DNA of 64,000 nucleotides from Streptomyces sp. WM4235 (GCF_001279725.1 NZ_LGDE01000458.1:1-64000); one strand, 5' to 3'. Counted from the first letter of the stretch, positions 21,768 to 31,211 are shown. Numbers and translations are program-made. Notes: a model not told the origin generated them from the sequence alone.

Positions 21768-22727
21768 TCAGACGGCCGCGTGGGCCTTCTCGGCGTCCGC
21801 CACCGCGGCGAGGAAGCGCTCCGCGTCGAGGGCGGCCGAGCAGCCGGTGCCGGCGGCGGTGATCGCCTGACGGTAGGTGTGGTCCACGACGTCGCCGGCG
21901 CCGAAGACACCGGTGAGGTTGGTGCGCGTGGACGGCGCGGCGACCTTGAGGTAGCCCTCGTCGTCCAGGTCCAACTGCCCCGTGAACAGCTCGGTACGCG
22001 GGTCGTGGCCGACGGCGATGAAGAGGCCGGTCACGGGCAGCTCGGAGGTCTCACCGGTCTTGGTGTTGCGCAGGGTGAGACCGGAGAGCTTCTGCTCGCC
22101 GTGGATCTCGGCGACCTCGCTGTCCCAGGCGAACTTGATCTTCGGGTCGGCGAAGGCGCGGTCCTGCATGGTCTTGGAGGCGCGCAGGCTGTCGCGACGG
22201 TGGACGATGGTGACGCTCTTGGCGAACCGGGAGAGGAAGGTCGCCTCCTCCATCGCGGTGTCGCCGCCGCCGACGACGGCGATGTCCTGGTCCTTGAAGA
22301 AGAACCCGTCACAGGTGGCGCACCAGGAGACACCGCGGCCGGACAGGGTGTCCTCGTTCGGCAGGCCGAGCTTGCGGTGCTGGGAACCGGTGGTGACGAT
22401 GACGGCCTTGGCACGGTGGACGGTGCCGGCGGTGTCGGTGACGGTCTTGATGTCGCCGGTGAGGTCCACGGCCACGACGTCGTCGGGCACGAGTTCGGCG
22501 CCGAAGCGCTCGGCCTGACCGCGCATGTTGTCCATGAGGTCAGGACCCATGATGCCGTCCTGGAAGCCGGGGAAGTTCTCGACCTCGGTGGTGTTCATGA
22601 GCGCACCGCCGGCGGTGACGGCGCCCTCGAAGACCAAGGGGTTGAGCGAAGCGCGTGCGGTGTACAGGGCGGCCGTGTAACCGGCCGGCCCGGAGCCGAT
22701 GATGATCACGTTTCGTACGTCGCTCAC
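21768..22727 (-). CDS. trxB: Thioredoxin-disulfide reductase
   Basis: TrxB uses NADPH and FAD to reduce thioredoxin. The 319-residue protein has the FAD-binding GSGPAG (11-16), redox-active C136-A-T-C139, the NADPH-binding [12 protein letters not shown] (about 151-162), and the C-terminal FAD motif [20 protein letters not shown]. The GTG at 22727 has AAAGAA upstream and gives the family N-terminus; an upstream in-frame start at 22826 would overlap the promoter. A sigma-R consensus promoter lies 70 bp upstream, so the gene should be induced by thiol-oxidative stress. Confidence 0.96.
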   Translation of the reverse strand: MSDVRNVIIIGSGPAGYTAALYTARASLNPLVFEGAVTAGGALMNTTEVENFPGFQDGIMGPDLMDNMRGQAERFGAELVPDDVVAVDLTGDIKTVTDTAGTVHRAKAVIVTTGSQHRKLGLPNEDTLSGRGVSWCATCDGFFFKDQDIAVVGGGDTAMEEATFLSRFAKSVTIVHRRDSLRASKTMQDRAFADPKIKFAWDSEVAEIHGEQKLSGLTLRNTKTGETSELPVTGLFIAVGHDPRTELFTGQLDLDDEGYLKVAAPSTRTNLTGVFGAGDVVDHTYRQAITAAGTGCSAALDAERFLAAVADAEKAHAAV

Positions 22728-22796
22728 GGGTTCTTTCCTCGTCTCTGCGGACTGCGTGCTGCCTACCGGGGGCCGGTGCGGACCTTCACCCCACCC

Positions 22797-22823
22797 AACG
22801 GATCCTACGGCGCGCGCATTCCC
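22797..22823 (-). promoter_or_regulatory. Sigma-R (SigR) type promoter of trxBA
   Basis: On the minus strand, GGGAAT (22818-22823) and GTT (22797-22799) are separated by exactly 18 bp. This is the consensus established for the disulfide-stress sigma factor SigR of Streptomyces, whose known targets include trxBA. It lies 70 bp upstream of the trxB start. Confidence 0.8.
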
Positions 22824-22851
22824 CACTTTTCCCCGTGCCGTCCCGAACGTG

Positions 22852-23781
22852 TCAGGTCCGCGGGTAGGTCCTGGTCAGGAGGGGCTTCTCCGGGGCTGCC
22901 GGAGCGGTTTCACCACCACAGCCGGCGTCGACCAGATAGGCGTCCGCCCTGGCGGGGTCACCGGGGTGCGGAAGGACGACGAGGTACACGTCGGTGCCCC
23001 GGTAGGTGCCGCGTTCGGTGGCGATCGGGGTGTCCGGCCGGCCGGTGGCGGCCTGCACGCACGGGGGGACCGGCGCGGCCCGCCGGTCGGAGGGCGCCAC
23101 CCCGGAAGGAGGAGCGTTCTCCATTCCGTACGTGTTGTTCTTCTCCCCCTGCACGCCCGGGTCTTGCTTCCCCGAGGCGAGCAGTTGCCGGACGCTCTCC
23201 TGGAGCCCCTGCGCCGTGTAGGTGCCCTCGTCGGGCCGGCTGGTCGAGGTCGCCGCGTCGCTGCGACCGGCGGTGCTCTGGGGACGCGTGCCGTCGAGCC
23301 CGTTGACGAGGAGGATTCCGAGAGCGCAGGCCGCCGCTCCGGCCAGCCCGGCGATGACCGCGATCCGGCGGCGGCCGCGGCGACGCCCGGGGCCGGTTGG
23401 GCCGGTCGGGTGACCACCGGGTCGGCGGGCCTCGGATCCGGGGACTCGGGAGGGCGGTGTTTCACGTGAAACATCGCTGTCGCTGTCGGGCGCCTGAGCG
23501 GGCCGGGGCTCGGCGTGGTGCGCGGTGGACCCGAGCAGCGCTTCGGCGGCGAGAGCGGCGTCGATCCGGCCCGCGACGTCGGACGGCATCCGGGCGGGGC
23601 CGGGAAGGGTGCCGAGCAGGGCGCGGATTTCCTCAAGGGAGGCACGCACGTCGGCGCACAGGGCACACGTGTCGAGGTGCCGGCGTACTTCGACGGCGCG
23701 CGACGGCGAGAGCAGCCCTTCGGTCAGGTCGGAGATCTCCGAGACGTCCGGGTGCCGGATCGTGCCGGTTGTGGGGCTCAC
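22852..23781 (-). CDS. Zinc-finger anti-sigma factor paired with SigM-like sigma
   Basis: The 309-residue protein has an N-terminal anti-sigma domain with the ZAS zinc motif H35-x3-C39-x2-C42 (with His10 as a possible further ligand). A disordered Pro/Arg-rich linker carries V104-S-R-E-T108, encoded by a parS site. One membrane segment ([20 protein letters not shown], around 150) precedes an extracytoplasmic domain. By family it should hold its cognate ECF sigma factor inactive at the membrane and release it on a signal. Its GTG overlaps the stop of the sigma gene by 4 bp, so the two are translationally coupled and very likely partners. Confidence 0.87.
   Translation of the reverse strand: MSPTTGTIRHPDVSEISDLTEGLLSPSRAVEVRRHLDTCALCADVRASLEEIRALLGTLPGPARMPSDVAGRIDAALAAEALLGSTAHHAEPRPAQAPDSDSDVSRETPPSRVPGSEARRPGGHPTGPTGPGRRRGRRRIAVIAGLAGAAACALGILLVNGLDGTRPQSTAGRSDAATSTSRPDEGTYTAQGLQESVRQLLASGKQDPGVQGEKNNTYGMENAPPSGVAPSDRRAAPVPPCVQAATGRPDTPIATERGTYRGTDVYLVVLPHPGDPARADAYLVDAGCGGETAPAAPEKPLLTRTYPRT
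23459..23472. other. parS: parS site 5 (inside the anti-sigma gene)
   Basis: Perfect GTTTCACGTGAAAC inside the anti-sigma gene, read on the minus strand as V104-S-R-E-T108 in the disordered linker. Confidence 0.95.
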
Positions 23782-24476
23782 GGACGTCCACCTCCGCCCT
23801 TCACTGCGTCTGGGTCTGGATGCCGGGGGTCTGCCGCTGGTGGGACGGATGGGCCCGGCGTCCGGTTCCTTCCCCGCTCGGTGGCGGTGTTATCCCCGGC
23901 ATTCGTGCGCAGATGGGTGAGCATCGGAACGAGTTTCGCCCGGCCCCGCGCACAGCGGCTCTTCACGGTGCCGGTCGGCACGTCGAGCAGGCGGGCGGCT
24001 TCGGCGACGGGGTATCCCTGCATGTCGACGAGGACCAGCGCGGCCCGCTGATCGGCCGGGAGGGTGCCGAGGGCGGCCAGTAGCTCGCGATGGAGGTCCT
24101 GGCGCTCCGCGGGGGCCTCCGCGGACTCGTGGGGCTCCAGGAGCCGCTCCAGCCGCTCCGTGTCGTCGAGCGGGGAGGTCTTGCGGGTGGCCGCCTTGCG
24201 GGCGCGGTCGAGGCAGGCGTTCACGGTGATCCGGTGCAGCCAGGTCGTGACCGCCGAGTCACCCCGGAACGTGTGGGCGGCCCGGTAGGCGGAGACCAGG
24301 GCGTCCTGCACGGCGTCGGCCGCCTCCTCGCGGTCACCGAGGGTGCGCAGGGCGACGGCCCACAACCGGTCGCGGTGACGGCGTACGAGTTCGCCGAAGG
24401 CGTCGGGGTCCCCGTCGACGTGCAGGGCCAGCAGTTCCTGGTCGCTGTGGTCGTCGGCCGTTGCTTCGTGCGTCAC
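23778..24476 (-). CDS. sigM: ECF RNA polymerase sigma factor, SigM type
   Basis: The 232-residue ECF sigma factor has region 2 (DAFGELVRRHRDRLWAVALR, then EEAADAVQDALVSAYR and TWLHRITVNACLDRAR) and region 4 with an HTH (YPVAEAARLLDVPTGTVKSR). Its position beside trxBA and murJ matches sigM of S. coelicolor; I assign the symbol by context and similarity. The GTG at 24476 has GGGAGCGAGG upstream. The last 40 residues form a polar Pro-rich tail, longer than usual for ECF factors. It is co-transcribed with its anti-sigma gene. Confidence 0.88.
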   Translation of the reverse strand: MTHEATADDHSDQELLALHVDGDPDAFGELVRRHRDRLWAVALRTLGDREEAADAVQDALVSAYRAAHTFRGDSAVTTWLHRITVNACLDRARKAATRKTSPLDDTERLERLLEPHESAEAPAERQDLHRELLAALGTLPADQRAALVLVDMQGYPVAEAARLLDVPTGTVKSRCARGRAKLVPMLTHLRTNAGDNTATERGRNRTPGPSVPPAADPRHPDPDAVKGGGGRP

Positions 24477-24609
24477 ACCTCGCTCCCTTCCGGGATGGAG
24501 ATTAGGGCCTGCGTGGGTCGAGCACGAGGGCCACTGGGGGACGAGCGGCCGGATACGGGTCCCGGTGCCTGCCGGGAGAGGCCGGCGCCATGGCCTCGGG
24601 GCACATGAG

Positions 24610-24656
24610 GAAGCCGCGCGGCCGACGGGGTGCGTTCCGTGCGGCGCGGCGGCTTC
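24610..24656. terminator. Imperfect hairpin after the pseudokinase gene
   Basis: GAAGCCGC (24610-24617) pairs with GCGGCTTC (24649-24656) with a GC-rich, partly paired interior, 17 bp beyond the pseudokinase stop. Confidence 0.45.
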
Positions 24657-24672
24657 GTCATGGGGTGAGGGG

Positions 24673-26415
24673 TCAGGAGGTCGTACCGAGGATCTTGATC
24701 TCGTTGATGCCGCCCCGGTAGTCGCCGGAACTCTCGGGCGGAAGTTCGGTGACGTGGACCAGCAGGTAGCGGGCCCGGACCGGCTTCTCCACGGTGCTCT
24801 GAAGCTTCTTCCCGGCCTTCTCCAGCTTGGTGACCTGCTGGGTGAAGTCGGAGAACGAATCGGGCGACGAGGCGTCGGGGGCCGCGGCGCGGACCTGGAT
24901 CCGCTGGCCGGCCGCGTAGAGGTCCAGGTCGACACCGGTGACGTTCCGGACGCTGCCCAGGTCGACGATGATGCCGCTGCCGTTCTTGCGGTTGTCCAGG
25001 TTGCCGAAGTTGGCGGAGCCCACGTATCGGGGGGTGATCCAGGCGGAATCGGGGTCGCCGTCGACGGTCTTGCCGGCGTCCTCCGGCTTCACCGCGTCCC
25101 CGCCGGGGGCGATCACGTGGGCGTCCGAGATGGACAGTGGTTTGCCGGGTTCCGGCTTCTTCGGGGTGTCGTCCGTCGAGTCCGTCTGCGTGTTGGTCTC
25201 GCCGCCGCTGTTGCCGCCCCGGTTGATGCGGTCCAGGAGGGTGTCGGCGAGCTGCCAACTGCCCAGACCGAGCGCGACGATCAGCAGGGCGGCGACGCTC
25301 CACTTGAGGGCGCGGCCGGTGCGGCTCTGCAACGGGGGCGGCGGGGGCGTGACGGAGTGGCTCTGGACGGTCGGCAGGCCCATGGGCGTGGGCCGTCCGT
25401 AGCTGCCCTGCTGGTAGGTGGTCTGCTGGTACTCGGGCGGCGCCGTGAAAGCGGGCTCCGGCGGCCGGATGCGGGGCATCGCCGCGACCGCCTTGGCCAG
25501 CTCCTCCGGGGTGGTGAAGGCGGGCTCCTGGCGAGAGGCCGTGGCCCCGTCGTTGGCGAGGGCCCGCATGGCGAGTTCGCCGAGGCCCCGGTGGACGCCG
25601 GCGCGCACCTGATCGGGAGCGATCAGGCCGACGCCCTTGGGCAGGCCCGCGAGGCCGTACGCGTCGTTCTCGTACGGCCAGCGCTGGGTGAGGGCGGCGT
25701 ACAGGAGCGCGCCCACGGCCTCGGTGTCGGCCTGCTGAGGGGTGTCGCTGGTGATGCCGCGCAGGGCGGCGTTCACGGCGAGCCCGCGGATCCGGTACTG
25801 GCCCGAGGAGGTGCGGAGTATCGCGCTGGGCGTCAGCCGCAGATGGGCCAGACCCTCGCGGTGCGCGGCCGTCATGGCCTGGGAGACCTGGCTGACCAGC
25901 TGGTAGGCCTCGTGGGCCTCAAGCGGCCCCAGGGCGAGGATCGAGGTCAGCTCGGTGGCGTCGGGCAGCCACTCGTGGACGACGTAGACCAGGTCGTTCT
26001 CCTCCACGGCGTCGAGGACCTGGACGAACCGGGGGTCACCGAGCAGGGCGGAGGAGCGGGCGGCGGCCAGGACGGCCCGCGCCCGGGGGTGGTCGGCGGG
26101 CAGCAGGTGGACGCCCACCGCGCGGCGGAGCTTCTCGTCCATCGCGCGCCAACTGCTGAATCCGTCCAGACGGGTGACGCACTCCTCCAGTCGGTAGCGT
26201 CTGGCGAGCTTGTGACCGCTGTGGAGTTCGGGAGCGGCCACCGGGGCCGGGGCCGGGTTGATGCGTTCGCCATCCGTTTCGGGCATGGAACCGTCCGCGG
26301 CTCGTCCGTTCTGCGTGTCCACCCCGTCGGCCGTGGCCTTGGCCGCTTCTGCGGCCGACGGCTCGTCGCCGCCGTTGTCGGCCACGTCGACGGCAGCTGT
26401 ACTACGTTCCGCCAC
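24673..26415 (-). CDS. Membrane-anchored pseudokinase associated with MurJ
   Basis: The 580-residue protein has a disordered N-terminus, then a protein-kinase-like domain starting at about residue 67 (RRYRLEECVTRLDGFSSWRAMD). The catalytic signatures are missing: VGVHLL replaces the VAVK-type lysine strand, HREGLAHLRLTPSAIL replaces HRDLKPxN, and no DFG is seen (YRIRGLAV). A membrane segment (ALKWSVAALLIVALGLGSWQL) leads to an extracellular C-terminal domain resembling galactose-binding/F5-8 folds (RNVTGVDLDLYAAGQRIQVR). It lies next to murJ; in mycobacteria the equivalent pseudokinase is fused to MurJ. The GTG at 26415 is chosen because of GGGGAGG upstream; GTG 26484 or ATG 26469 are alternatives. 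Confidence 0.82.
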   Translation of the reverse strand: MAERSTAAVDVADNGGDEPSAAEAAKATADGVDTQNGRAADGSMPETDGERINPAPAPVAAPELHSGHKLARRYRLEECVTRLDGFSSWRAMDEKLRRAVGVHLLPADHPRARAVLAAARSSALLGDPRFVQVLDAVEENDLVYVVHEWLPDATELTSILALGPLEAHEAYQLVSQVSQAMTAAHREGLAHLRLTPSAILRTSSGQYRIRGLAVNAALRGITSDTPQQADTEAVGALLYAALTQRWPYENDAYGLAGLPKGVGLIAPDQVRAGVHRGLGELAMRALANDGATASRQEPAFTTPEELAKAVAAMPRIRPPEPAFTAPPEYQQTTYQQGSYGRPTPMGLPTVQSHSVTPPPPPLQSRTGRALKWSVAALLIVALGLGSWQLADTLLDRINRGGNSGGETNTQTDSTDDTPKKPEPGKPLSISDAHVIAPGGDAVKPEDAGKTVDGDPDSAWITPRYVGSANFGNLDNRKNGSGIIVDLGSVRNVTGVDLDLYAAGQRIQVRAAAPDASSPDSFSDFTQQVTKLEKAGKKLQSTVEKPVRARYLLVHVTELPPESSGDYRGGINEIKILGTTS

Positions 26416-26532
26416 CGTCGTCCCTGCCTCCCCATCCGTTGCGCGCTGTCGGCCAGTCTGCGAAGCCATGCCAATTGTGCCCACAGTCCGACGCTATGCA
26501 CGACACGCGATGGGGCCCGACGGTTGTGCGCA

Positions 26533-28710
26533 TCAGCGACCCAAACGTCCGCGGATCATTCCGACCATCGAGTTCAGCTCTTCGACGCGCATCCGCTTCG
26601 CGGCGACGAGGAAGACGGCGGCCAGGGCGATGAAGCCGGTGACCAGCGCCGCGAGGGAACCGCCGGCTCCGTTCCCCAGCAACTGGGTGACCCCGTACGC
26701 CACGGCGCCCGCCACGACGGCCGCGGGGACACAGGCTCCGATGAGACGGGTGTAGGTGCGCATCACGTGGGCACCGTCGAGATCGCCGCCGAGCCGGGTG
26801 CGCAGTCGGCGCCAGGCCACGCCGACACCGACCGCGTAGCCGAGGCCGTAGGCGGCGGCCATGCCGACGACGGCCCAGCGCTCGGGGAGGACCAGGAAGG
26901 CGATGACGGAGACGCCCGCGTTCACGGCGGCGACGATGACCGTGTTGTAGAAGGGCGTGCGGGTGTCCTCGTAGGCGTAGAAGCCACGCAGGACGACGTA
27001 CTGCACGGAGTACGGGATCAGGCCCAGGCCGAAGGCCATGAGGATGAAGCCGATGTTCTGGGCGTCGTCCGCGCCGGAGCCGGCGTAGAGCAGCGTGGCC
27101 ATCGGGACACCGAGCGCGAGGAACGCGAAGGCACAGGGCACGATCGCGACGGCTGAGGTGCGCAGACCGTAGGAGATGTCGTCGCGGACCGCGGCGGCGT
27201 CGCCGTCGTGGGCGGAACGGGAGATGCGCGGCAGGACCGCGGTCATGACCGAGACGGTGATGATGGCCTGGGGCATCTGCCACAGCAGCAGCGCGTAGTT
27301 GTAGCCGGTGATGCCGGTACCGCCGTGGCCCTGCTTGGCGGCGACCTCGCCCGCCCAGGTGGCGAGCTGGGTGACGACGACGAGACCGATCTGGTTGGCG
27401 AGGACGAAGAAGAACGTCCACTTGGCCAGGCCCGCGGCCTTGCCCAGACCGTGGCCCTTCCAGTCGAAGCGCAGGCGCGGCCTGAAGCCGGCGTCGCGCA
27501 GGTACGGAATCATCGCGAGGGACTGGACCACGAGGCCGAGCAGGGTGCCCAGCCCCAGCAGGCGCACGCCCTCGGGGGTGATGCCGGCTTCGTTCATGCC
27601 GGTGGAGGTGAACCCGCCGAACGCCCAGATGAAGGCGCCGAACGTGGCGATGACGACGACGTTGTTGAGGACCGGCGTCCACATCATCGCGCCGAACCGA
27701 CCGCGGGCGTTGAGGATCTGACCGAGGACCACGTGCACGCCCATGAAGAACATGGTGGGCAGACAGTAGTGGGCGAAGGAGACCGCGACGTCCATCCGGT
27801 CCGGGTTGTCGGCGATCGTCGGCGACATCATCGTGATGAACACCGGGGCCGCGAGCACGCAGATGACGGTGACCGCGCCCAGCAGGACCATGACCAGGGT
27901 CAGCAGCCGGTTGGCGTACGCCTCCCCGCCGTCCTCGTCGTTCTTCATCGCGCGGACGAGCTGCGGGATGAAGACGGCGTTCAGCGCACCGCCGCCGACG
28001 AGGACGTAGATCATCGTCGGCAGCGTGTTGGCGACCTGGTAGGTGTCGTTCAGGGTGACGACGCCGATGGCGCCGCCGATCACGAGCGTGCGCAGGAAGC
28101 CGGTGATGCGGGAGACGATCGTGCCGGCGGCCATCAGCGCGCTGGACTTGAGCAGGCCGGAGGCCTTCCCGGCGGGCTTGGTCGGTGCCGGGGTGGCGAC
28201 GGGCGCCTCCTCGGTGACCGTCCGCGGGGCGGCTTCCTGGTCCCGGTAGAGGTGCGCGAAGGCGTCGGGTGCCGGCTGGTCGTCCGCGGTCTCGGTCACG
28301 AGCGAGTCCACACCGACGAACCGGGTGGTCGTGGCGTGGTCCCCGTACGGCATGTGGCGTGACGGACCGTCCGGCTCGGGCGGCGGGGTCTGGGCCCAGA
28401 CACGCGGATCCGGGCCGTGGGAGGGCGCCTGCGGGGCCGCGTAGAGCGGTCCTGCCTCCTGGTAGGTACCCGGCGGCGGCGGGGGGTGAGAGGCCCGGTC
28501 GTACATGACCTCGATGACCGGGTCCTGTGCGGACAGGTCCTGGGACCGGTACGGGTCGTAGTCGTAGGCATCCTGGACATACGGGTCGTGATCCGGCGCG
28601 GGTGCGGGCGGAGGGACCTGCCCGGGCACCGGGGTACCCGGAGCAGCGCCCTGCGCGGGCGACGGCCCACCAGTGCCCTGCGCGCGGTCACCGTCGTACG
28701 GCGCGTTCAT
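26533..28710 (-). CDS. murJ: Lipid II flippase MurJ
   Basis: MurJ (MviN) flips lipid II across the membrane for peptidoglycan synthesis. The 725-residue protein has a long Pro/Gly/Tyr-rich disordered N-terminus (about 1-185), unusual outside actinobacteria. The MOP-superfamily core follows with about 14 membrane segments, starting SSALMAAGTIVSRITGFLRT and containing conserved Arg residues of the flippase cavity. There is no fused kinase domain; that function lies in the adjacent downstream gene. The ATG at 28710 is the start. It probably forms an operon with the DUF6049 gene upstream (47-bp gap) and the pseudokinase gene downstream. Confidence 0.95.
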   Translation of the reverse strand: MNAPYDGDRAQGTGGPSPAQGAAPGTPVPGQVPPPAPAPDHDPYVQDAYDYDPYRSQDLSAQDPVIEVMYDRASHPPPPPGTYQEAGPLYAAPQAPSHGPDPRVWAQTPPPEPDGPSRHMPYGDHATTTRFVGVDSLVTETADDQPAPDAFAHLYRDQEAAPRTVTEEAPVATPAPTKPAGKASGLLKSSALMAAGTIVSRITGFLRTLVIGGAIGVVTLNDTYQVANTLPTMIYVLVGGGALNAVFIPQLVRAMKNDEDGGEAYANRLLTLVMVLLGAVTVICVLAAPVFITMMSPTIADNPDRMDVAVSFAHYCLPTMFFMGVHVVLGQILNARGRFGAMMWTPVLNNVVVIATFGAFIWAFGGFTSTGMNEAGITPEGVRLLGLGTLLGLVVQSLAMIPYLRDAGFRPRLRFDWKGHGLGKAAGLAKWTFFFVLANQIGLVVVTQLATWAGEVAAKQGHGGTGITGYNYALLLWQMPQAIITVSVMTAVLPRISRSAHDGDAAAVRDDISYGLRTSAVAIVPCAFAFLALGVPMATLLYAGSGADDAQNIGFILMAFGLGLIPYSVQYVVLRGFYAYEDTRTPFYNTVIVAAVNAGVSVIAFLVLPERWAVVGMAAAYGLGYAVGVGVAWRRLRTRLGGDLDGAHVMRTYTRLIGACVPAAVVAGAVAYGVTQLLGNGAGGSLAALVTGFIALAAVFLVAAKRMRVEELNSMVGMIRGRLGR

Positions 28711-28757
28711 CGAAACCCCACCTCATCGTCCCCAGGCCGACCGGCCACGGCATCGCA

Positions 28758-31025
28758 TCAACGGTCCACTGTCTCACCCGCGCCGGACCCGCCGGCGCTT
28801 TGCGGTTCGGTGTCCGGGGACTCGTCACTCGGCTGCGTGCTCTCCTCGGCCGCGGTACGGGCCGCGACGCGCTTGCGACTGGCGTACATCTTGATGCCGG
28901 CCAGTACGAGGAGAAGCACACCACCTGCGATGACGAGCATCACGGTGGGGGTGACCTCGGTCGCCTCGACGGTGAACTTGCGCTCCTTGCCGTAGGGAAC
29001 GCCCTGCTTGGTGAAGAGCTGCGCGGTGACCTCCACGGGACCACTCGCGGTCGCGTTGGCGGTGAACTTCAGCGTCTGACTGTGGTCGGCCTGGACGGTG
29101 ACCTCCTGCTCGGCGACACCGCTGTCGTCGAACATCAGGCGGGTGGGATTGGCCGACCGCACCCGCAGGACCAGGTTGTGGACGTCCTGGACCAGGCTGT
29201 TCTGGACACTGACCGGGATGGTCGCGCTGTGTCCGGACAGGGTGGCGTCCGACTTGGGGATGACCTTGACCTTCTCGGTTAGGCCGATCAGGTACTCCTG
29301 CACCTGGTCCCGGTACACGCGGGCCTCTTCGGGGCGACCCCGCCAGGACGTGGACATCTCCCGGTTGGTGGTGTTCCCGAAGGGGATCTCCACGCGTTCC
29401 GGCGCCGCCAGGATGACCTTGAAGTGGTCGAGGGTGTTCTGCGTGGTGCGGATCTTCTCGAACGCCGAGACCGGCAGCTCCTGCTTGCTCAGGGACTCCG
29501 GGTACTGGCCGGCGCCCGGGACCTGCGTGGCCGCGCCCGGGTCGGGCTTGGCGGCCGCGGCGGCCTCCAGGTCGGAGGGCTGGGCCCAGCGTCCGTTCTG
29601 GAGCCCGCGCAGGGCCGCGGCCATCGTTCCCACCTGGCTGACGGACGGCATCCGCTGCGGGGTGACGACGAAGCTGCGCTGCTCTTCGGTGTTCTGGAGG
29701 TTGAGGGCCAGGGTGTGGGCGAGGAACCGCTGCACGGCGAGCGTGGAGTTCCCGGCGCTGAGCATGTCGCCCTGGAAGGCGGTGGAGAGCTGGGCGTCGG
29801 CGACGACGGCCGTGGTGCCCGCGCCGATGGGGCGGGCGGCCGAGGGCGTGTAGCCGAGGGAGCCGTTCTCCTGGAGGCTGTCGCTGCGGGTGAGCACGTT
29901 GTGCGCACCGGCCGAGGTGGCGACATTGACGATCGAGGGGTCGATGGCACCGTCCACGGGCCAGGAGAAGTCGGTGGACGGGGTGACGTGCAGGACCGTC
30001 TCGACGGCCTGCTTCGCCTTGTCGGTGGCCGGCCTCAGCTGGCCCAGGGTGCCGGACACGTCCTTGCCGTGGTGGGCGAGGGAGGCGATGTCGGGGTCGG
30101 CGAAGGGCAGCGCGACGACCTTCTTGCCCTGCACCGCGGTTTCGAGATCGCTCAGCCACTTCTCCGCGACGGCCTTGTTCTTGCCCTGGACGGGCTTCCC
30201 GGCAGGATCGGGATTGCGGATCCGGTAACCCTTGGCCATCGCGTCGACCGTGTAGAGCAGGTCGGGATCGATGACCCAGGTGATGGGGAGGTCCTTGCCG
30301 AGCGAGACCATCTGCCCGAGCCGGCCGGCGGGTCCCAGCTCGGCCGCGAGGGAGTCGTCGATGAAGACCGGGGTCTGTGTCTCGTCCGAGCCGGTCTCCG
30401 CCGTCACACGGGTGGTGGAGATCAACGGCCACGCGTACGTGAGGTTGGAGCGCTTGGCCGCGGCTTCGGGCTGCCACGGGAGGAAGGTCCGCTGGATGCC
30501 CAGGACCTGCTCGTACGGGCGGCCGGAGGTCTCCCCGGACACGGAGACGCCGAGCTGGTACACGCCGTCCTTGCCCAGGTCCAGCTTGTTGACCGGGACC
30601 TTGATCGTGAATTCCCGGCTGGCCTTGGACGGCAGCGAGTCGATCTTCACGGCGAAGGCGGGGTCGATCTCGGCCGGATCGGTGCCGGGCCGGAACCCAC
30701 TGCGGTCCGCGACGTCGTCGATCGCCGAGCGGTCACCGACGACGGGACCGACCCGCAGACCGACGTGTGCGCCCTTGATCGGTTCGTTGCCGTTGTTCAC
30801 CACGGTGCCCGAAATGGTCAGCGTGTCGGTCTTGACCGGAGAGCTGGGTGCCACCTCGCTCAGCTGGACGTCCACGGGCGACTCGGCCGCCTGGGCCGGC
30901 GGGGCGGGGGCATAGACCAGAGCGGCCAGGACCGGTGTCCCGGCGAGCATGACGACTGCCCGCCGCAGCCAGCGGCGCCGGGCAGGAGCCGGAACCGCCC
31001 CCTGGATTTCTGCCGCCTCGGCCAC
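28758..31025 (-). CDS. DUF6049 family exported protein
   Basis: The 755-residue protein has a basic N-terminus, a signal sequence or signal anchor (RAVVMLAGTPVLAALVYAPAPPAQA), a large extracytoplasmic part with Ig-like beta segments (TLTISGTVVNNGNEPIKGA), and a C-terminal membrane helix (MLVIAGGVLLLVLAGIKMYAS) with a basic/acidic cytoplasmic tail. This matches the actinobacterial DUF6049 proteins found between murJ and cca. The function is unknown; the location suggests a cell-envelope role tied to MurJ. The GTG at 31025 was preferred to far-upstream starts because the signal sequence follows directly. Confidence 0.82.
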   Translation of the reverse strand: MAEAAEIQGAVPAPARRRWLRRAVVMLAGTPVLAALVYAPAPPAQAAESPVDVQLSEVAPSSPVKTDTLTISGTVVNNGNEPIKGAHVGLRVGPVVGDRSAIDDVADRSGFRPGTDPAEIDPAFAVKIDSLPSKASREFTIKVPVNKLDLGKDGVYQLGVSVSGETSGRPYEQVLGIQRTFLPWQPEAAAKRSNLTYAWPLISTTRVTAETGSDETQTPVFIDDSLAAELGPAGRLGQMVSLGKDLPITWVIDPDLLYTVDAMAKGYRIRNPDPAGKPVQGKNKAVAEKWLSDLETAVQGKKVVALPFADPDIASLAHHGKDVSGTLGQLRPATDKAKQAVETVLHVTPSTDFSWPVDGAIDPSIVNVATSAGAHNVLTRSDSLQENGSLGYTPSAARPIGAGTTAVVADAQLSTAFQGDMLSAGNSTLAVQRFLAHTLALNLQNTEEQRSFVVTPQRMPSVSQVGTMAAALRGLQNGRWAQPSDLEAAAAAKPDPGAATQVPGAGQYPESLSKQELPVSAFEKIRTTQNTLDHFKVILAAPERVEIPFGNTTNREMSTSWRGRPEEARVYRDQVQEYLIGLTEKVKVIPKSDATLSGHSATIPVSVQNSLVQDVHNLVLRVRSANPTRLMFDDSGVAEQEVTVQADHSQTLKFTANATASGPVEVTAQLFTKQGVPYGKERKFTVEATEVTPTVMLVIAGGVLLLVLAGIKMYASRKRVAARTAAEESTQPSDESPDTEPQSAGGSGAGETVDR

Positions 31026-31211
31026 GCGTTTCGCCCGTCCTCGAAGTGTCAGTGGTCGTCGTTCGTGCGTCCACGCATGGTAACGAGGCCCGCTGTGCGC
31101 GAGTGCCGCGCCTTGCTCCACATGATCGGCTCCGCCTCCGAGCCGGTGTGGGGCGGGGTGGCCGCAAAACGCGGCGGCCCGGACCGGGCAAGCCACGTAC
31201 CCTTTTCTGTT

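Noticed and set aside
29424..31211. Long N-terminal extension of cca
   Set aside because: The frame is open far upstream but is antisense to the DUF6049 gene; CCA enzymes begin near the chosen start.
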